DNA from: Curtobacterium sp. Leaf261
GTDB taxonomy: Bacteria > Actinomycetota > Actinomycetes > Actinomycetales > Microbacteriaceae
Assembly (NCBI RefSeq): GCF_001422205.1
Contig: NZ_LMMJ01000010.1
Coordinates: 252,028 to 316,027 of the forward strand
Direction: 5' to 3'
Length of the DNA stretch: 64,000 nt
The translations under genes were made by a program, and so were the position numbers. This document shows, in pieces, positions 30,028-38,458 of this stretch. The notes under the pieces are model-generated. The model ran no database searches. It was not told the DNA's origin and saw only the letters and a program-made list of their open reading frames with translations. Each line of letters begins with the position of its first letter. The first letter of the stretch is position 1.

Positions 30028-32108
30028 GCATCAGCAGGCGGAGCTTCATCACCGGGAGTGCCGCACTGACCGCGGCGATGGCGGCGGCAGCGGCGTTCGC
30101 GGTGTCCCGACCGGTGCCCGGCACCTACGGCGACGCCGGCCCCCGCCGCCCCGTGATCGACACCGACGCGCTCGACACCGCGACCGAGTACGACTACGTC
30201 GTCGTCGGTGCCGGGGCCGGCGGAGTGCCGATGGCGGTGCGCCTCGCCGAGGCCGGGCACAGCGTGCTCGTGCTCGACGCCGGCCCCGCGACGACGGATC
30301 CCGACGTCTACGAGGTCCCCGCGTTCCACCTGTTCGCGTCGAGCGACCCCGAGATGAGCTGGGACTTCTGGGTCCGGCACTACACCGACGACCGTCTGCA
30401 CGGCAGCGCCTTCGTCCGGAAGCGCGACGGGGTCCTCTACCCCCGCGCATCGACGCTCGGGGGCTGCACGGCCCACCACGCACTGCTCATGCTCGCTCCG
30501 GAGAACGACGACTGGGACCGCCTGGGGCGGATCACGGGCGACCCGAGCTGGAACGCGCTGGTGATGGCCGAGTACCAGGCGAGGGTCCGCGAGTGGCTGC
30601 CGATCGAGACGAGTCCCGCCGCGATCCTCGCCGAGGACCCGACGCTCGCGCGGCTCGTCACGGCCGCACTCGTCGACGCCGGACAGCTCGCACCGCCGGC
30701 CTCCGCGATCGACCTGAACCGCGGGACGATCGCCGGTACCCTGCTCGACCCGAACGACCCCGCCGCGATCGAGGCCTACCGCCAGGGCGTGTCCCTGGTC
30801 CCGCAGTCCACCCGGGACGGCAAGCGGTACGGGGTCCGTGAGCGGCTCCTGGAAGCCGCACCGGGCCTCCAGGGCAGGCTCGCGATCCAGTCGGACGCGC
30901 TCGTCGAGCGCATCCGCTTCGACACCGGCGGCCCACGGCCGCGCGCGGTCGGACTGGAGGTCGTGGTCGCCCCCCACCAGTACGGCGCGAGCCCGGTACG
31001 GCGAACGCTGACAGCGGCGGCACGGGACGCCGCACGACGGACCGTCACCGCACGACACGAGGTCATCGTCTCCGGTGGGGCCTTCAACACGCCGCAGATC
31101 ATGATGCTGTCCGGGGTCGGACCCGCCGCACACCTCCGCGCGCACGGTATCGACCTCGTGCACGACCTGCCGGGCGTCGGCGGCAACCTGCAGGACCGGT
31201 ACGAGATGACCGTCGTCACCGAGTTCGACCGACCCTTCTCGGTCCTGGCCGGCAAGACGTACGGGGCGGAGGGGGACCCGGGGATGACCGAGTGGCGGTC
31301 GGGGGACCCCAACGCGCTGTACCGGTCGAACGGCCTGCTCGTCGGCATCAAGCAGACGGTGGCGGGCGGGAGCGAGCACCCCGAGCTGTTCCTGTTCGGT
31401 GCGCCGTCGAACTTCACCGGGTACCGCCCGGGGTTCGCGGCCGACGGCATCCGGGGCGGCGACCACTTCAACTGGGCTGTCCTCCGCGGCTACCAGAAGA
31501 GCATGGACGGCACGGTGCGCCTGCGGTCCGACGACCCGACCGAGCCACCGGCGATCAACTTCCGGTACTTCGACGACGGGCAGTCCTCCGCCGGGACCGC
31601 GCTCGACCTCCGGGCGATGCGCGACGGCATCGAGCGGGCGCGGAGCGTCAACGCCACCGCCCGGCGTCTGCGCTTCGGGGACGCGGCGACCGACCACGAG
31701 ATCTACCCGGGCCCCGCGGTGACGTCCGCGGACGACATCGACGCGGTCATCCGTCGCGACGCCTGGGGCCACCACGCGAGCTGCACCATGCCGATGGGCG
31801 CCGACGGGGACCCGCGAGCCGTCCTCGACGCGCGGTTCCGGGTGCGCGGCATCGACGGACTCCGAGTCGTCGATGCGTCCGTGTTCCCGGAGATCCCGGC
31901 GCTGTTCCCGCTCATGACGATCTTCGCGATGTCCGAGCGGGCAGCCGCGACCATCCTCGACGACCGCGCGGGTGGCGGCGCTGGGGGCCGCACGGGCGGC
32001 CGCGCCGACGACCGCGACGTGGGTGCCCGCACCGCCCTGTCCGGCGACCTCGGCCACGACCACGACCTCGACCTCGACCACGACCTCCGGACGGACGGCA
32101 CCCGATGA
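30024..32108 (+). CDS. Tat-exported GMC-family FAD oxidoreductase
   Basis: This enzyme has 694 residues. The N-terminus is a twin-arginine signal (SRRSFITGSAALTAAMAAAAA), so the folded flavoenzyme should be exported. The FAD-binding motif is YDYVVVGAGAGGVPMAVRLAE with VLDAGP. GMC signatures are YPRASTLGGCTAHHALLM and SGGAFNTPQIMMLSGVGP. The C-terminal active-site region has WGHHASCTMPMG and the second FAD loop. Family members oxidise alcohols (choline, glucose, sterols, aryl alcohols); the substrate is unknown. The last ~40 residues are Gly/Arg- and then His/Asp-rich (HDHDLDLDHDL), which is unusual. Both gene borders overlap as ATGA. Confidence 0.92.
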   Translation: MSISRRSFITGSAALTAAMAAAAAFAVSRPVPGTYGDAGPRRPVIDTDALDTATEYDYVVVGAGAGGVPMAVRLAEAGHSVLVLDAGPATTDPDVYEVPAFHLFASSDPEMSWDFWVRHYTDDRLHGSAFVRKRDGVLYPRASTLGGCTAHHALLMLAPENDDWDRLGRITGDPSWNALVMAEYQARVREWLPIETSPAAILAEDPTLARLVTAALVDAGQLAPPASAIDLNRGTIAGTLLDPNDPAAIEAYRQGVSLVPQSTRDGKRYGVRERLLEAAPGLQGRLAIQSDALVERIRFDTGGPRPRAVGLEVVVAPHQYGASPVRRTLTAAARDAARRTVTARHEVIVSGGAFNTPQIMMLSGVGPAAHLRAHGIDLVHDLPGVGGNLQDRYEMTVVTEFDRPFSVLAGKTYGAEGDPGMTEWRSGDPNALYRSNGLLVGIKQTVAGGSEHPELFLFGAPSNFTGYRPGFAADGIRGGDHFNWAVLRGYQKSMDGTVRLRSDDPTEPPAINFRYFDDGQSSAGTALDLRAMRDGIERARSVNATARRLRFGDAATDHEIYPGPAVTSADDIDAVIRRDAWGHHASCTMPMGADGDPRAVLDARFRVRGIDGLRVVDASVFPEIPALFPLMTIFAMSERAAATILDDRAGGGAGGRTGGRADDRDVGARTALSGDLGHDHDLDLDHDLRTDGTR

Positions 32109-33757
32109 CCGCGCACCCCCCAGCACCGCTCGCCACCGAGGACCTGCCGTCGGACGCCGCGGTCGTGGTCGTCGGCTCCGGGTTCGGCGCGTCGGTGACC
32201 GCGGCCCGCGTGGCCGGGCACGCCGGAGCGGGCGGCACCGTCGTGCTCGAGCGCGGGCGCGAGTGGGTCCCCGGCGACTTCCCGGAGTCGTTCGGCGAGG
32301 TCCGTTCCGCCATCCGGTCGAAGTCGAACCCGTTCGGGCTGTTCGACCTCGCTCTCGGCGCGGACGTCGACCGCCTGACCGCGAACGGTCTCGGCGGCGG
32401 GTCGCTCATCTACGCGAACGTCATGCTCGAGCCGCGCCCGGAGGTCTTCGACGAGCACTGGCCGACCGCGATCGACGGTGCCGTGATGGCGCCGTACTTC
32501 GATCGTGTCCGATCGGTCCTCCGCCCGGAGCGCGTCCCGGAGCCGTTCGTCGAGAAGGCCCGTCCGCTCATGGACCTCGCCGCGGTGCGGGGCACGAGCG
32601 CGGAACGTGTCCCGGTCGCGATCAAGCTCACACAGCGACCGGGCGCGGACGACGACCGACCGGTGTGCACCGGTTGCGGCAACTGCGTCACCGGCTGCAA
32701 CGTCCGGGCGAAGACGACCATGTGGGAGTCCTACCTGCCGATGGCCGCCCGTGCCGGCGCGCGGATCGTGACGGGTGTCGAGGTCCAGCGCATCGAGCGG
32801 TGCGCCCTGCCCGGTCGTCGCTGGTCGGTCGTCGGTGTGCGGCGGGCCAGGGCGGCGTCGGGTCGTATCGTGCAGACGCCGTTCACGGTCACCACCGACA
32901 CCGTGGTCCTCGGGGCCGGGTCGATCGGCTCGACGTCGATCCTGCTCCGGAGCGCGGCGGCCGGGCTCGGGCTCTCCCCGCGACTCGGCGAGCGGTTCTC
33001 GGGCAACGCGGACTCGCTCGGGGTGTCGTACAACACCGGCAGTCGGCGGTCCGGCACCGGCGCGAAGCACTCGCACATGCCCGAGGTCGTGGTGGGCCCC
33101 ACCATCACCGCGATGCTCGACCAGCGGGACGGCGCCGGCGGGTACCTGCTCCAGGACGGTGCGCTGCCCTACGGTCTCGCGGAGGCGCTCCGACGCGTAC
33201 TCGGACTCCGGTTCGCGCTCTCGAAGGACACCAAGGTGTGGTGCGACATCCGGCCGGGCGGGTGTCCGCCCGGGTGTGGTGCGATCGAGCACTCCCAGGT
33301 CTGGCTCGCGATGGGGACCGACTCGTCGGCCGGGCGGATCGTGCTCGACCGCAGGGACCATCCGCGGATCCTCTGGGCGGGGTCCGGGTCGCAGTCGGTG
33401 TATGCGCGGCAGCTCGACGACCTCCGGGCGCTGTCGAACGCCGAGGAGGCCACGTTCGTGGGCAACCCCCGACGGGCCCTCCTGCAGCGCGGTGTGCCGG
33501 CGGCCACCCCGATCACGGTGCACCCCCTCGGTGGAGCGGTGATGGCGGACGACGTCGACCGCGGCGTGTGCGACGCCGACGGCAGGGTGTTCGACCCCGC
33601 GGGCGGCGTGCACGACGGACTGCTCGTCGCGGACGGAGCACTCGTGGCGACCTCGACCGGATCGAACCCGGCGCTGACGATCGCTGCGCTCGCCGAGCGG
33701 ATCGCCGAGCGGCTCGTGCTCCGCCTGGCCGCGGACGACACGGCGGCGGCACGATGA
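32105..33757 (+). CDS. Cholesterol-oxidase-like GMC oxidoreductase with ferredoxin-like Cys motif
   Basis: This enzyme has 550 residues and no signal peptide. The FAD site is AAVVVVGSGFGASVTAAR with VVLERGREW. LTANGLGGGSLIYANVM is typical of cholesterol oxidase-type GMC enzymes. CTGCGNCVTGCNVRAKTT (about 197-214) is the Cys-rich segment seen in many long sterol-oxidase-like proteins. The C-terminus has ITVHPLGGAVMADD and STGSNPALTIAALAER. It overlaps its neighbours by ATGA on both sides. Predicted reaction: oxidation of a sterol-like or other lipophilic alcohol. Confidence 0.92.
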   Translation: MTAHPPAPLATEDLPSDAAVVVVGSGFGASVTAARVAGHAGAGGTVVLERGREWVPGDFPESFGEVRSAIRSKSNPFGLFDLALGADVDRLTANGLGGGSLIYANVMLEPRPEVFDEHWPTAIDGAVMAPYFDRVRSVLRPERVPEPFVEKARPLMDLAAVRGTSAERVPVAIKLTQRPGADDDRPVCTGCGNCVTGCNVRAKTTMWESYLPMAARAGARIVTGVEVQRIERCALPGRRWSVVGVRRARAASGRIVQTPFTVTTDTVVLGAGSIGSTSILLRSAAAGLGLSPRLGERFSGNADSLGVSYNTGSRRSGTGAKHSHMPEVVVGPTITAMLDQRDGAGGYLLQDGALPYGLAEALRRVLGLRFALSKDTKVWCDIRPGGCPPGCGAIEHSQVWLAMGTDSSAGRIVLDRRDHPRILWAGSGSQSVYARQLDDLRALSNAEEATFVGNPRRALLQRGVPAATPITVHPLGGAVMADDVDRGVCDADGRVFDPAGGVHDGLLVADGALVATSTGSNPALTIAALAERIAERLVLRLAADDTAAAR

Positions 33758-34803
33758 GGCGCCTCGTCGGTGCGCTCCTGGCCACCGCCGCGGCCGGCGC
33801 ACTCGTCGCCGGGGTCCTGCCCGGGGTTGCGGATGTCGCGCGGACGGACGCCGTGCTCGCCGACACGGGCGAGGTCGCTCCGTCTCCGCTCCGACTCCGC
33901 GCCGTGTCGGACTCCCCGGTCGCAGGACTCCGGACCGGGTTCCTCGACGTGCCCGAGCTCGGCGCAGCACCGCACCGGGTCCGCGTGGGCGTCGTCGAGC
34001 CGGAGGGCGCGCCGCGGGTGGACGTCCTGTTCCTGCACGGCCACGCGGATCGCCTCGACAACCACGCCGCGCTCTTCGCCGCGCTCGCCGCCGACGGCGT
34101 CCGGGTGACGTCCTTCGACATGCCGTCGCACGGACTCACCGACGCGGGGGTCATCGACCGGTGGTCGTTCGGCGACCTCGCGGCACTCGCGGCCTCGGTG
34201 GAACGAGCCACCGCGGACGGCTCCGACCGCCCGTTCGTGCTCGCGGGGTGGTCGTTCGGCGGACTCCTCGCCACGCGGATCGTGCAGTCGCCGTCCGAGC
34301 GCGCCGCGTTCGGGCGTCCGATCAGCGCACTCGCGGTCGAGTCGCCCGCGATCGTCCCCCTGCCGTTCTCCGGGGGCGACGGTGTGTCGAAGCTCCGGGC
34401 GCTCACCCATGACCTGTCGGCACCGGTCGCGGGCCCACCGCAGCCGCCGTCGCCGCTCCAGGACCCGGTGTTCGCCGGGCGCCTGCTCGCGAACGGGCAG
34501 ATCGCCGCGACGACACCGCTGCCCCGCGACGTCCCGACCCTCGTCGAGCTGGCCGATCCCACCGAGGACAGCTACGTCGACGTTGCCGGGGTCGACGCGT
34601 GGGCGACGGGCATCGCCCGCCGGGACGGCGCACCCGTGACGGTGCTCCGCTGCGTCGGCGCCCGGCACGCACTCGACCTCGAGTCGTGGCCGATCGGTCC
34701 CGAGGCGAGGACCGCGTTCGCGGCGTTCGTCGCGTCCGCGGCCAGCGGCACCGCCCACCTGCCGACGTCCGACGAACCAGCACGAGGAGCAACATGCCGT
34801 TGA
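33754..34803 (+). CDS. Secreted alpha/beta hydrolase (lysophospholipase-like)
   Basis: This gene encodes 349 residues. The start ATG overlaps the previous stop. A signal peptide or N-terminal anchor (RRLVGALLATAAAGALVAGVLPG) is present. VDVLFLHGHADRLDNHAALFAAL is the oxyanion region, the nucleophile Ser lies in LAGWSFGGLLA (GxSxG), and the final His in CVGARHALDLESW. It probably hydrolyses an ester of a lipid or sterol outside the membrane. In several long cholesterol-oxidase-like proteins a hydrolase of this type is fused to the oxidoreductase (recalled family knowledge); here it is a separate gene. Confidence 0.85.
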   Translation: MRRLVGALLATAAAGALVAGVLPGVADVARTDAVLADTGEVAPSPLRLRAVSDSPVAGLRTGFLDVPELGAAPHRVRVGVVEPEGAPRVDVLFLHGHADRLDNHAALFAALAADGVRVTSFDMPSHGLTDAGVIDRWSFGDLAALAASVERATADGSDRPFVLAGWSFGGLLATRIVQSPSERAAFGRPISALAVESPAIVPLPFSGGDGVSKLRALTHDLSAPVAGPPQPPSPLQDPVFAGRLLANGQIAATTPLPRDVPTLVELADPTEDSYVDVAGVDAWATGIARRDGAPVTVLRCVGARHALDLESWPIGPEARTAFAAFVASAASGTAHLPTSDEPARGATCR

Positions 34804-35507
34804 TCACCTTCCGCGAGCGGATGGTCGGGCCGGCGGACATCGCACCCGACACCGCCGTGACGCTCCCACCTCGCGGGCGGACCTGCGGTGACGGACTGTT
34901 CGCGGCCGCCGCAGCCGCCACCGCCGTCCGAACCGGACACGAGACCGGCGCACGAGCCGGCGCACGACCCGGCGCACGACCCGTCGCTCGACCCGGGCGC
35001 GCGGCCCTGCCGCCGGAGGGGGAGCTGGACCTCCGGGACCTCGACGTCCGCGTCGACGGGATCGACCCCGGACGCGACGGCTTCCGCGGCGCGGTCGAGC
35101 GCGGCACGGTCCACGGGGCGGTGACGGGAACGGTCGTCGCCGGGTTCGTGGACCTGCTGACGGAGGCCGACCACGGCCGACGGATGTACTACCGACTGCT
35201 CGTCCGCCCCGTCGTGGAGCCAGGATGGCTCGTCGTCGAGGGTGTCAAGGAACTCCGCTCCGGCGCGTTCGGTGCCTGGCACGAGACGACCACGCTCGCG
35301 ACACGCGTCGTGCGGCTCACCCCGGACGACGCCCTGCGCGTGGACGTTGCGGCGGACCGCGGTCGGGTCCTCGTGGGGTCGTTCACGGACGCGCGGGTCG
35401 TGCTCGTGGGGACGCTCCGAGTCCGCGGGCTCGTCCGACAGGCGTCCTCGATGCGCGGGTCGCGCCTCCGGTTCCTCGGCGGGTTCGTCCGTCGCGTCGT
35501 GCGCTGA
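34794..35507 (+). CDS. Stand-alone domain found between oxidase and hydrolase in long GMC proteins
   Basis: This gene encodes 237 residues and starts at 34794 after GAGGAG, overlapping the hydrolase by 10 nt. Visible motifs are ITFRERMVGPAD near the start, MYYRLLVRPV, LVVEGVKELR and AWHETTTLATRVVRL. From memory these resemble the middle domain of fused GMC oxidase-hydrolase proteins, which also begins with a FTERMRG-like motif. Residues about 50-72 are an Ala/Arg/Gly/Pro-rich linker with GARAGARPGARP repeats, probably non-functional. It closes the five-gene operon. No catalytic motif is seen; a lipid- or substrate-binding role is a guess. Confidence 0.75.
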   Translation: MPLITFRERMVGPADIAPDTAVTLPPRGRTCGDGLFAAAAAATAVRTGHETGARAGARPGARPVARPGRAALPPEGELDLRDLDVRVDGIDPGRDGFRGAVERGTVHGAVTGTVVAGFVDLLTEADHGRRMYYRLLVRPVVEPGWLVVEGVKELRSGAFGAWHETTTLATRVVRLTPDDALRVDVAADRGRVLVGSFTDARVVLVGTLRVRGLVRQASSMRGSRLRFLGGFVRRVVR

Positions 35508-35535
35508 CGGGCCGCTCGTCCGCGCCGCGTCCCGC

Positions 35536-35694
35536 GGCCACCTGACGGACGGGAGGCGCGGCGCGGTCCCGACCCGTCCCTCCTGTCCGGCCACCTGACG
35601 GACAGGAGGCGCGGCGCGGTCCCGACCCGTCCCTCCCGGCCGGCCACCTGACGGACGGGAGGCGCGGCGCGGCCCCGTCCCGTCCCTCCCGTCC
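35536..35694. repeat. Three tandem 53-bp copies of a family 1 palindrome unit
   Basis: Copies begin at 35536, 35589 and 35642, each with GGCCACCTGACGGAC followed by a GGAGGCGCGGCGCGG arm and a CCGTCCCTCC arm. They differ by a few bases. Each copy can form a GC-rich hairpin after the GMC operon. Confidence 0.85.
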
Positions 35695-35856
35695 GGTCCC
35701 TCCTGCCCACCCGGTGGTCCGGCGGCGCGCGCCGAGGGTGCCAGAACCGCGCTGCCCCGTCAAGCCATTCCGCACGAATCGTTCGGAATCCGTGACACCC
35801 CGGAAACACAAGGATCGACGCGGTTCGACGCGGTTCGAGAAAGTCGCTGCAGGTGA

Positions 35857-35912
35857 TTGACAAACCGCGCGCGGAGTCGTTCACTTGCCATTACGTAAGT
35901 TCCTTTCGTAAA
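35857..35912 (+). promoter_or_regulatory. Promoter and operator of the sugar ABC importer operon
   Basis: -35 TTGACA (35857-35862), 17-bp spacer, weak -10 TTCACT (35880-35885). At the expected transcription start lies an imperfect inverted repeat TTACGTAAG-TTC-CTTTCGTAA (35892-35912). CTTTCGTAA recurs exactly at the transcription start predicted for the hexosaminidase gene (45472-45480), which suggests the same repressor. Confidence 0.6.
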
Positions 35913-35996
35913 GCAGTTGACAGCACTACCTGCAGCACCACACCGCAGCACGGTCCGCCCCGACGACGACGTCGGGGCCACACACAGGGAGCCACT

Positions 35997-37325
35997 TTGC
36001 AACGCACACGACTCGCCGCCCTCGGTGCACTCGGCCTCGCCGCGGCACTCACGCTCGCCGGCTGCTCCGCCGGCGGCTCGTCCTCCGGCAGCGGGGGAGA
36101 CTCCGGTTCGATCGGGACACCGGACGGCAAGGGCAAGACCATCACCGTCTGGATCATGAACGGCGATCTCAGCCCCGCGATCCTCAAGGTCGCCGAGAAG
36201 CAGTTCACGAAGGACACCGGCGCGAAGGTCAAGCTCCAGACCCAGCAGTGGGACGGCATCACCACGAAGCTCACCACGGCGCTCGCGCAGTCCGACGCCC
36301 CGGACGTGGTCGACCTCGGCAACACCCAGGTGCCGGTCTACGCGGCCACCGGTGGGCTCAAGGACCTGACGCCGTACAAGTCCGAGCTCGCCGACGGACA
36401 GACCTGGTTGAAGGGCCTCGAGGGCCCGGCCACGGTGGACGGCAAGCTCTACGGCGCGCCGCTCTTCGCCGGCAACCGCTCGGTGATCTACAACAAGAAG
36501 ATCTGGGCGGACGCCGGTGTCACCGCGGCGCCGACCACCTACGCCGAGTTCACGGCCGACCTCGACAAGGTCAAGGCCGCGAACACCGCCACGGACTTCT
36601 CGGCGTTCTACATGCCGGGGCAGTACTGGTACGGCGGGCTGCAGTGGGTGTGGGACGCCGGCGGACAGATCGCCACCGAGAAGGGTGGCAAGTGGACGGG
36701 CACGCTCGACTCGGCTGACGCCGTCAAGGGCCTCACCGCCTGGAAGGACTTCCAGAACACCTACTCGGTGTCGTCGACCCAGGACATCAACACCGACAAG
36801 CCCGCGGAGTCCGACGTGTTCGCACAGGGCCAGACGTCCGCGATCCTCGGCTCGTCGTGGGAGATCGGGTCCATCGAGACCGCGAAGCCCGAGCTCAAGG
36901 ACCAGCTCGGCACGTTCGCGTTGCCGTCGACGACCTCGGGGAAGACGCAGCCGGTGTTTCTCGGCGGTTCCGACCTCGGCATCCCCGCGAAGAGCGCCAA
37001 CCCGGACCTCGCGCTCTACTACATGAAGATCCTCACCTCGAAGAAGTTCCAGGAGAACCAGGTCTTCGGGGTCGACGGCTGGGAGCCGAACTCCACGCAG
37101 CTCATCGACGCGGTGTCGAGCAAGGTGTCGGAGCTGCAGAAGCCGTACTTCGAGGCCGCCAAGACGAGCGAGCCGACCCCGGCCACGCCCGGCTGGGCGA
37201 CGATCGAGGGCGATGCATCGTTCCAGTCGATGTTCGCGGACATCGCCACCGGCCGGAAGAGCCCGCAGGACGCGGCGGAGAGCTTCTCGAAGCACCTCAC
37301 GACCGCGTTGAACGCCACGCAGTGA
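35997..37325 (+). CDS. Sugar ABC importer, lipoprotein substrate-binding subunit (CUT1)
   Basis: This gene encodes 442 residues. The start is TTG at 35997, chosen because GGGAG precedes it and a lipoprotein signal (RLAALGALGLAAALTLAGC) follows; the longer frame lies within the promoter. After lipid attachment at the Cys comes a Ser/Gly linker, then the periplasmic-binding fold (KTITVWIMNGDLSPAILKVAE, TQQWDGITTKLTTALAQSDAPD, PGQYWYGGLQWVWDAGG, each in part). It resembles oligosaccharide binders of the chitobiose/N-acetylglucosamine group, and the shared operator with a hexosaminidase supports that, but the sugar is not proven. No ATPase gene is in the operon, so a shared MsiK-type ATPase is expected elsewhere. 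Confidence 0.92.
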   Translation: MQRTRLAALGALGLAAALTLAGCSAGGSSSGSGGDSGSIGTPDGKGKTITVWIMNGDLSPAILKVAEKQFTKDTGAKVKLQTQQWDGITTKLTTALAQSDAPDVVDLGNTQVPVYAATGGLKDLTPYKSELADGQTWLKGLEGPATVDGKLYGAPLFAGNRSVIYNKKIWADAGVTAAPTTYAEFTADLDKVKAANTATDFSAFYMPGQYWYGGLQWVWDAGGQIATEKGGKWTGTLDSADAVKGLTAWKDFQNTYSVSSTQDINTDKPAESDVFAQGQTSAILGSSWEIGSIETAKPELKDQLGTFALPSTTSGKTQPVFLGGSDLGIPAKSANPDLALYYMKILTSKKFQENQVFGVDGWEPNSTQLIDAVSSKVSELQKPYFEAAKTSEPTPATPGWATIEGDASFQSMFADIATGRKSPQDAAESFSKHLTTALNATQ

Positions 37326-37429
37326 CACCGGGTGCGGCGGGGCGGACCAAGTCCGTCCCCGCCGCACGCGTCCGCCCGCCGCACGCCTCCGCCCACCCAC
37401 GTCGCGACCGAACCGGAGCATCACCGCCG

Positions 37430-38458
37430 ATGACCACCACTGCTCAGGACGCCACGCCGGGCGTCCCGCCCGCCGCTGGACCGATCGGGACGGGAGGGAC
37501 GCTGCAGTCGACCGCGCAGCCACCGGCCCCACGGCCGGGTCGCGTCCGCACCGCGGGCCGACGACTCGGACGGTCGAAGGCGCCCCTCGTCCTCCTGGCC
37601 CCCGCCGCGATCATCCTGCTCGTCCTGGTGATCTACCCGCTCATCCGCCTGGTCGTCATCTCGTTCCAGGACTACGGTCTCCGCGCGCTCTTCACCGGGC
37701 ACGCCGGGTTCGCCGGGTTCGCGAACTACACGAACGTCCTCACCGACGCGAGCTTCTGGCCGGTCCTCGTCCGCACCGCCGTGGTCACCGCGGCGATGGT
37801 CGTCGGCACCCTGGCCATCGGCATGGCGGTCTCGCAGCTCCTCACCCGGCTCGGCGGACCGATGCGGACGATCGTCAGCATCGTCCTCGTGCTCGCGTGG
37901 GCGATGCCCAACGTGGCGTCGAGCCTCGTCTGGCAGTGGCTGTTCCAGCCGTTCTACGGGGTGCTCAACTGGATGATCACGCAGCTCCGGGTCTTCGGCG
38001 ACCACACGCAGGACAACTGGGCGTCCCACCCCGCACAGGCGTACACGATCGTGCTCTCGCTCGTCATCTGGCAGGCGGTGCCGTTCGTCGCGCTGACGCT
38101 GTACGCCGCACAGTCGCAGATCGACCCCGCCTACTACGAGGCCGGGGCGCTCGACGGGGCGTCGGCGTGGACGATGTACCGGTCGATCACCCTCCCGGCG
38201 CTGTCCCCGACACTGCTCCTCGTCTCGATCCTCTCCGTGATCTGGGACTTCAACGTGTTCAACCAGATCTGGCTGCTCACCCACGGCGGGCCCGAGGAGG
38301 CGACGACGACCCTCGGTATCTGGACGTTCGTCCGGTCCTTCGTCAGCCAGTCCTACGGGCAGGGCGCCGCGATCGCGATCATCTCGACCGTGATCCTCGG
38401 CGCGCTGACCAGCTACTACATCCGCCGCCTGATCCGTTCCGGAGAGGAAGACCTGTGA
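37430..38458 (+). CDS. Sugar ABC importer, permease subunit 1 (MalF type)
   Basis: This integral membrane permease has 342 residues. A 50-residue Pro/Thr-rich cytoplasmic head precedes six membrane segments starting at APLVLLAPAAIILLVLVIYP. The EAA loop that contacts the ATPase is EAGALDGASAWTMYRSITLPAL. It sits 104 bp after the binding-protein gene and overlaps the second permease (its TGA lies inside the next GTG). It forms the channel with the next protein. Confidence 0.95.
   Translation: MTTTAQDATPGVPPAAGPIGTGGTLQSTAQPPAPRPGRVRTAGRRLGRSKAPLVLLAPAAIILLVLVIYPLIRLVVISFQDYGLRALFTGHAGFAGFANYTNVLTDASFWPVLVRTAVVTAAMVVGTLAIGMAVSQLLTRLGGPMRTIVSIVLVLAWAMPNVASSLVWQWLFQPFYGVLNWMITQLRVFGDHTQDNWASHPAQAYTIVLSLVIWQAVPFVALTLYAAQSQIDPAYYEAGALDGASAWTMYRSITLPALSPTLLLVSILSVIWDFNVFNQIWLLTHGGPEEATTTLGIWTFVRSFVSQSYGQGAAIAIISTVILGALTSYYIRRLIRSGEEDL

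Larger units (their letters stand above)
35508..35996. other. Intergenic stretch of 489 bp: palindromic tandem repeats, then the ABC-operon promoter
   Basis: No gene is supported. Three 53-bp copies of a family 1 palindrome-like unit occupy 35536-35694. After about 150 bp without recognisable features the ABC operon promoter and operator begin at 35857. Confidence 0.8.

Noticed and set aside
34794..35507. Ala/Arg/Pro repeat in this protein considered as a frameshift artefact
   Set aside because: The frame is continuous and conserved motifs occur before and after the repeat, so it is an in-frame linker.
35536..35694. Tandem 53-bp units considered as CRISPR or coding repeats
   Set aside because: The whole unit repeats with no unique spacer and it contains palindromic arms of the dispersed family. 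No start or ribosome site supports translation.
35918..35923. TTGACA as the -35 of the ABC operon
   Set aside because: No -10 lies at the right distance downstream. The TTGACA at 35857 has a 17-bp spacer and places the operator at +1, as at the hexosaminidase promoter.
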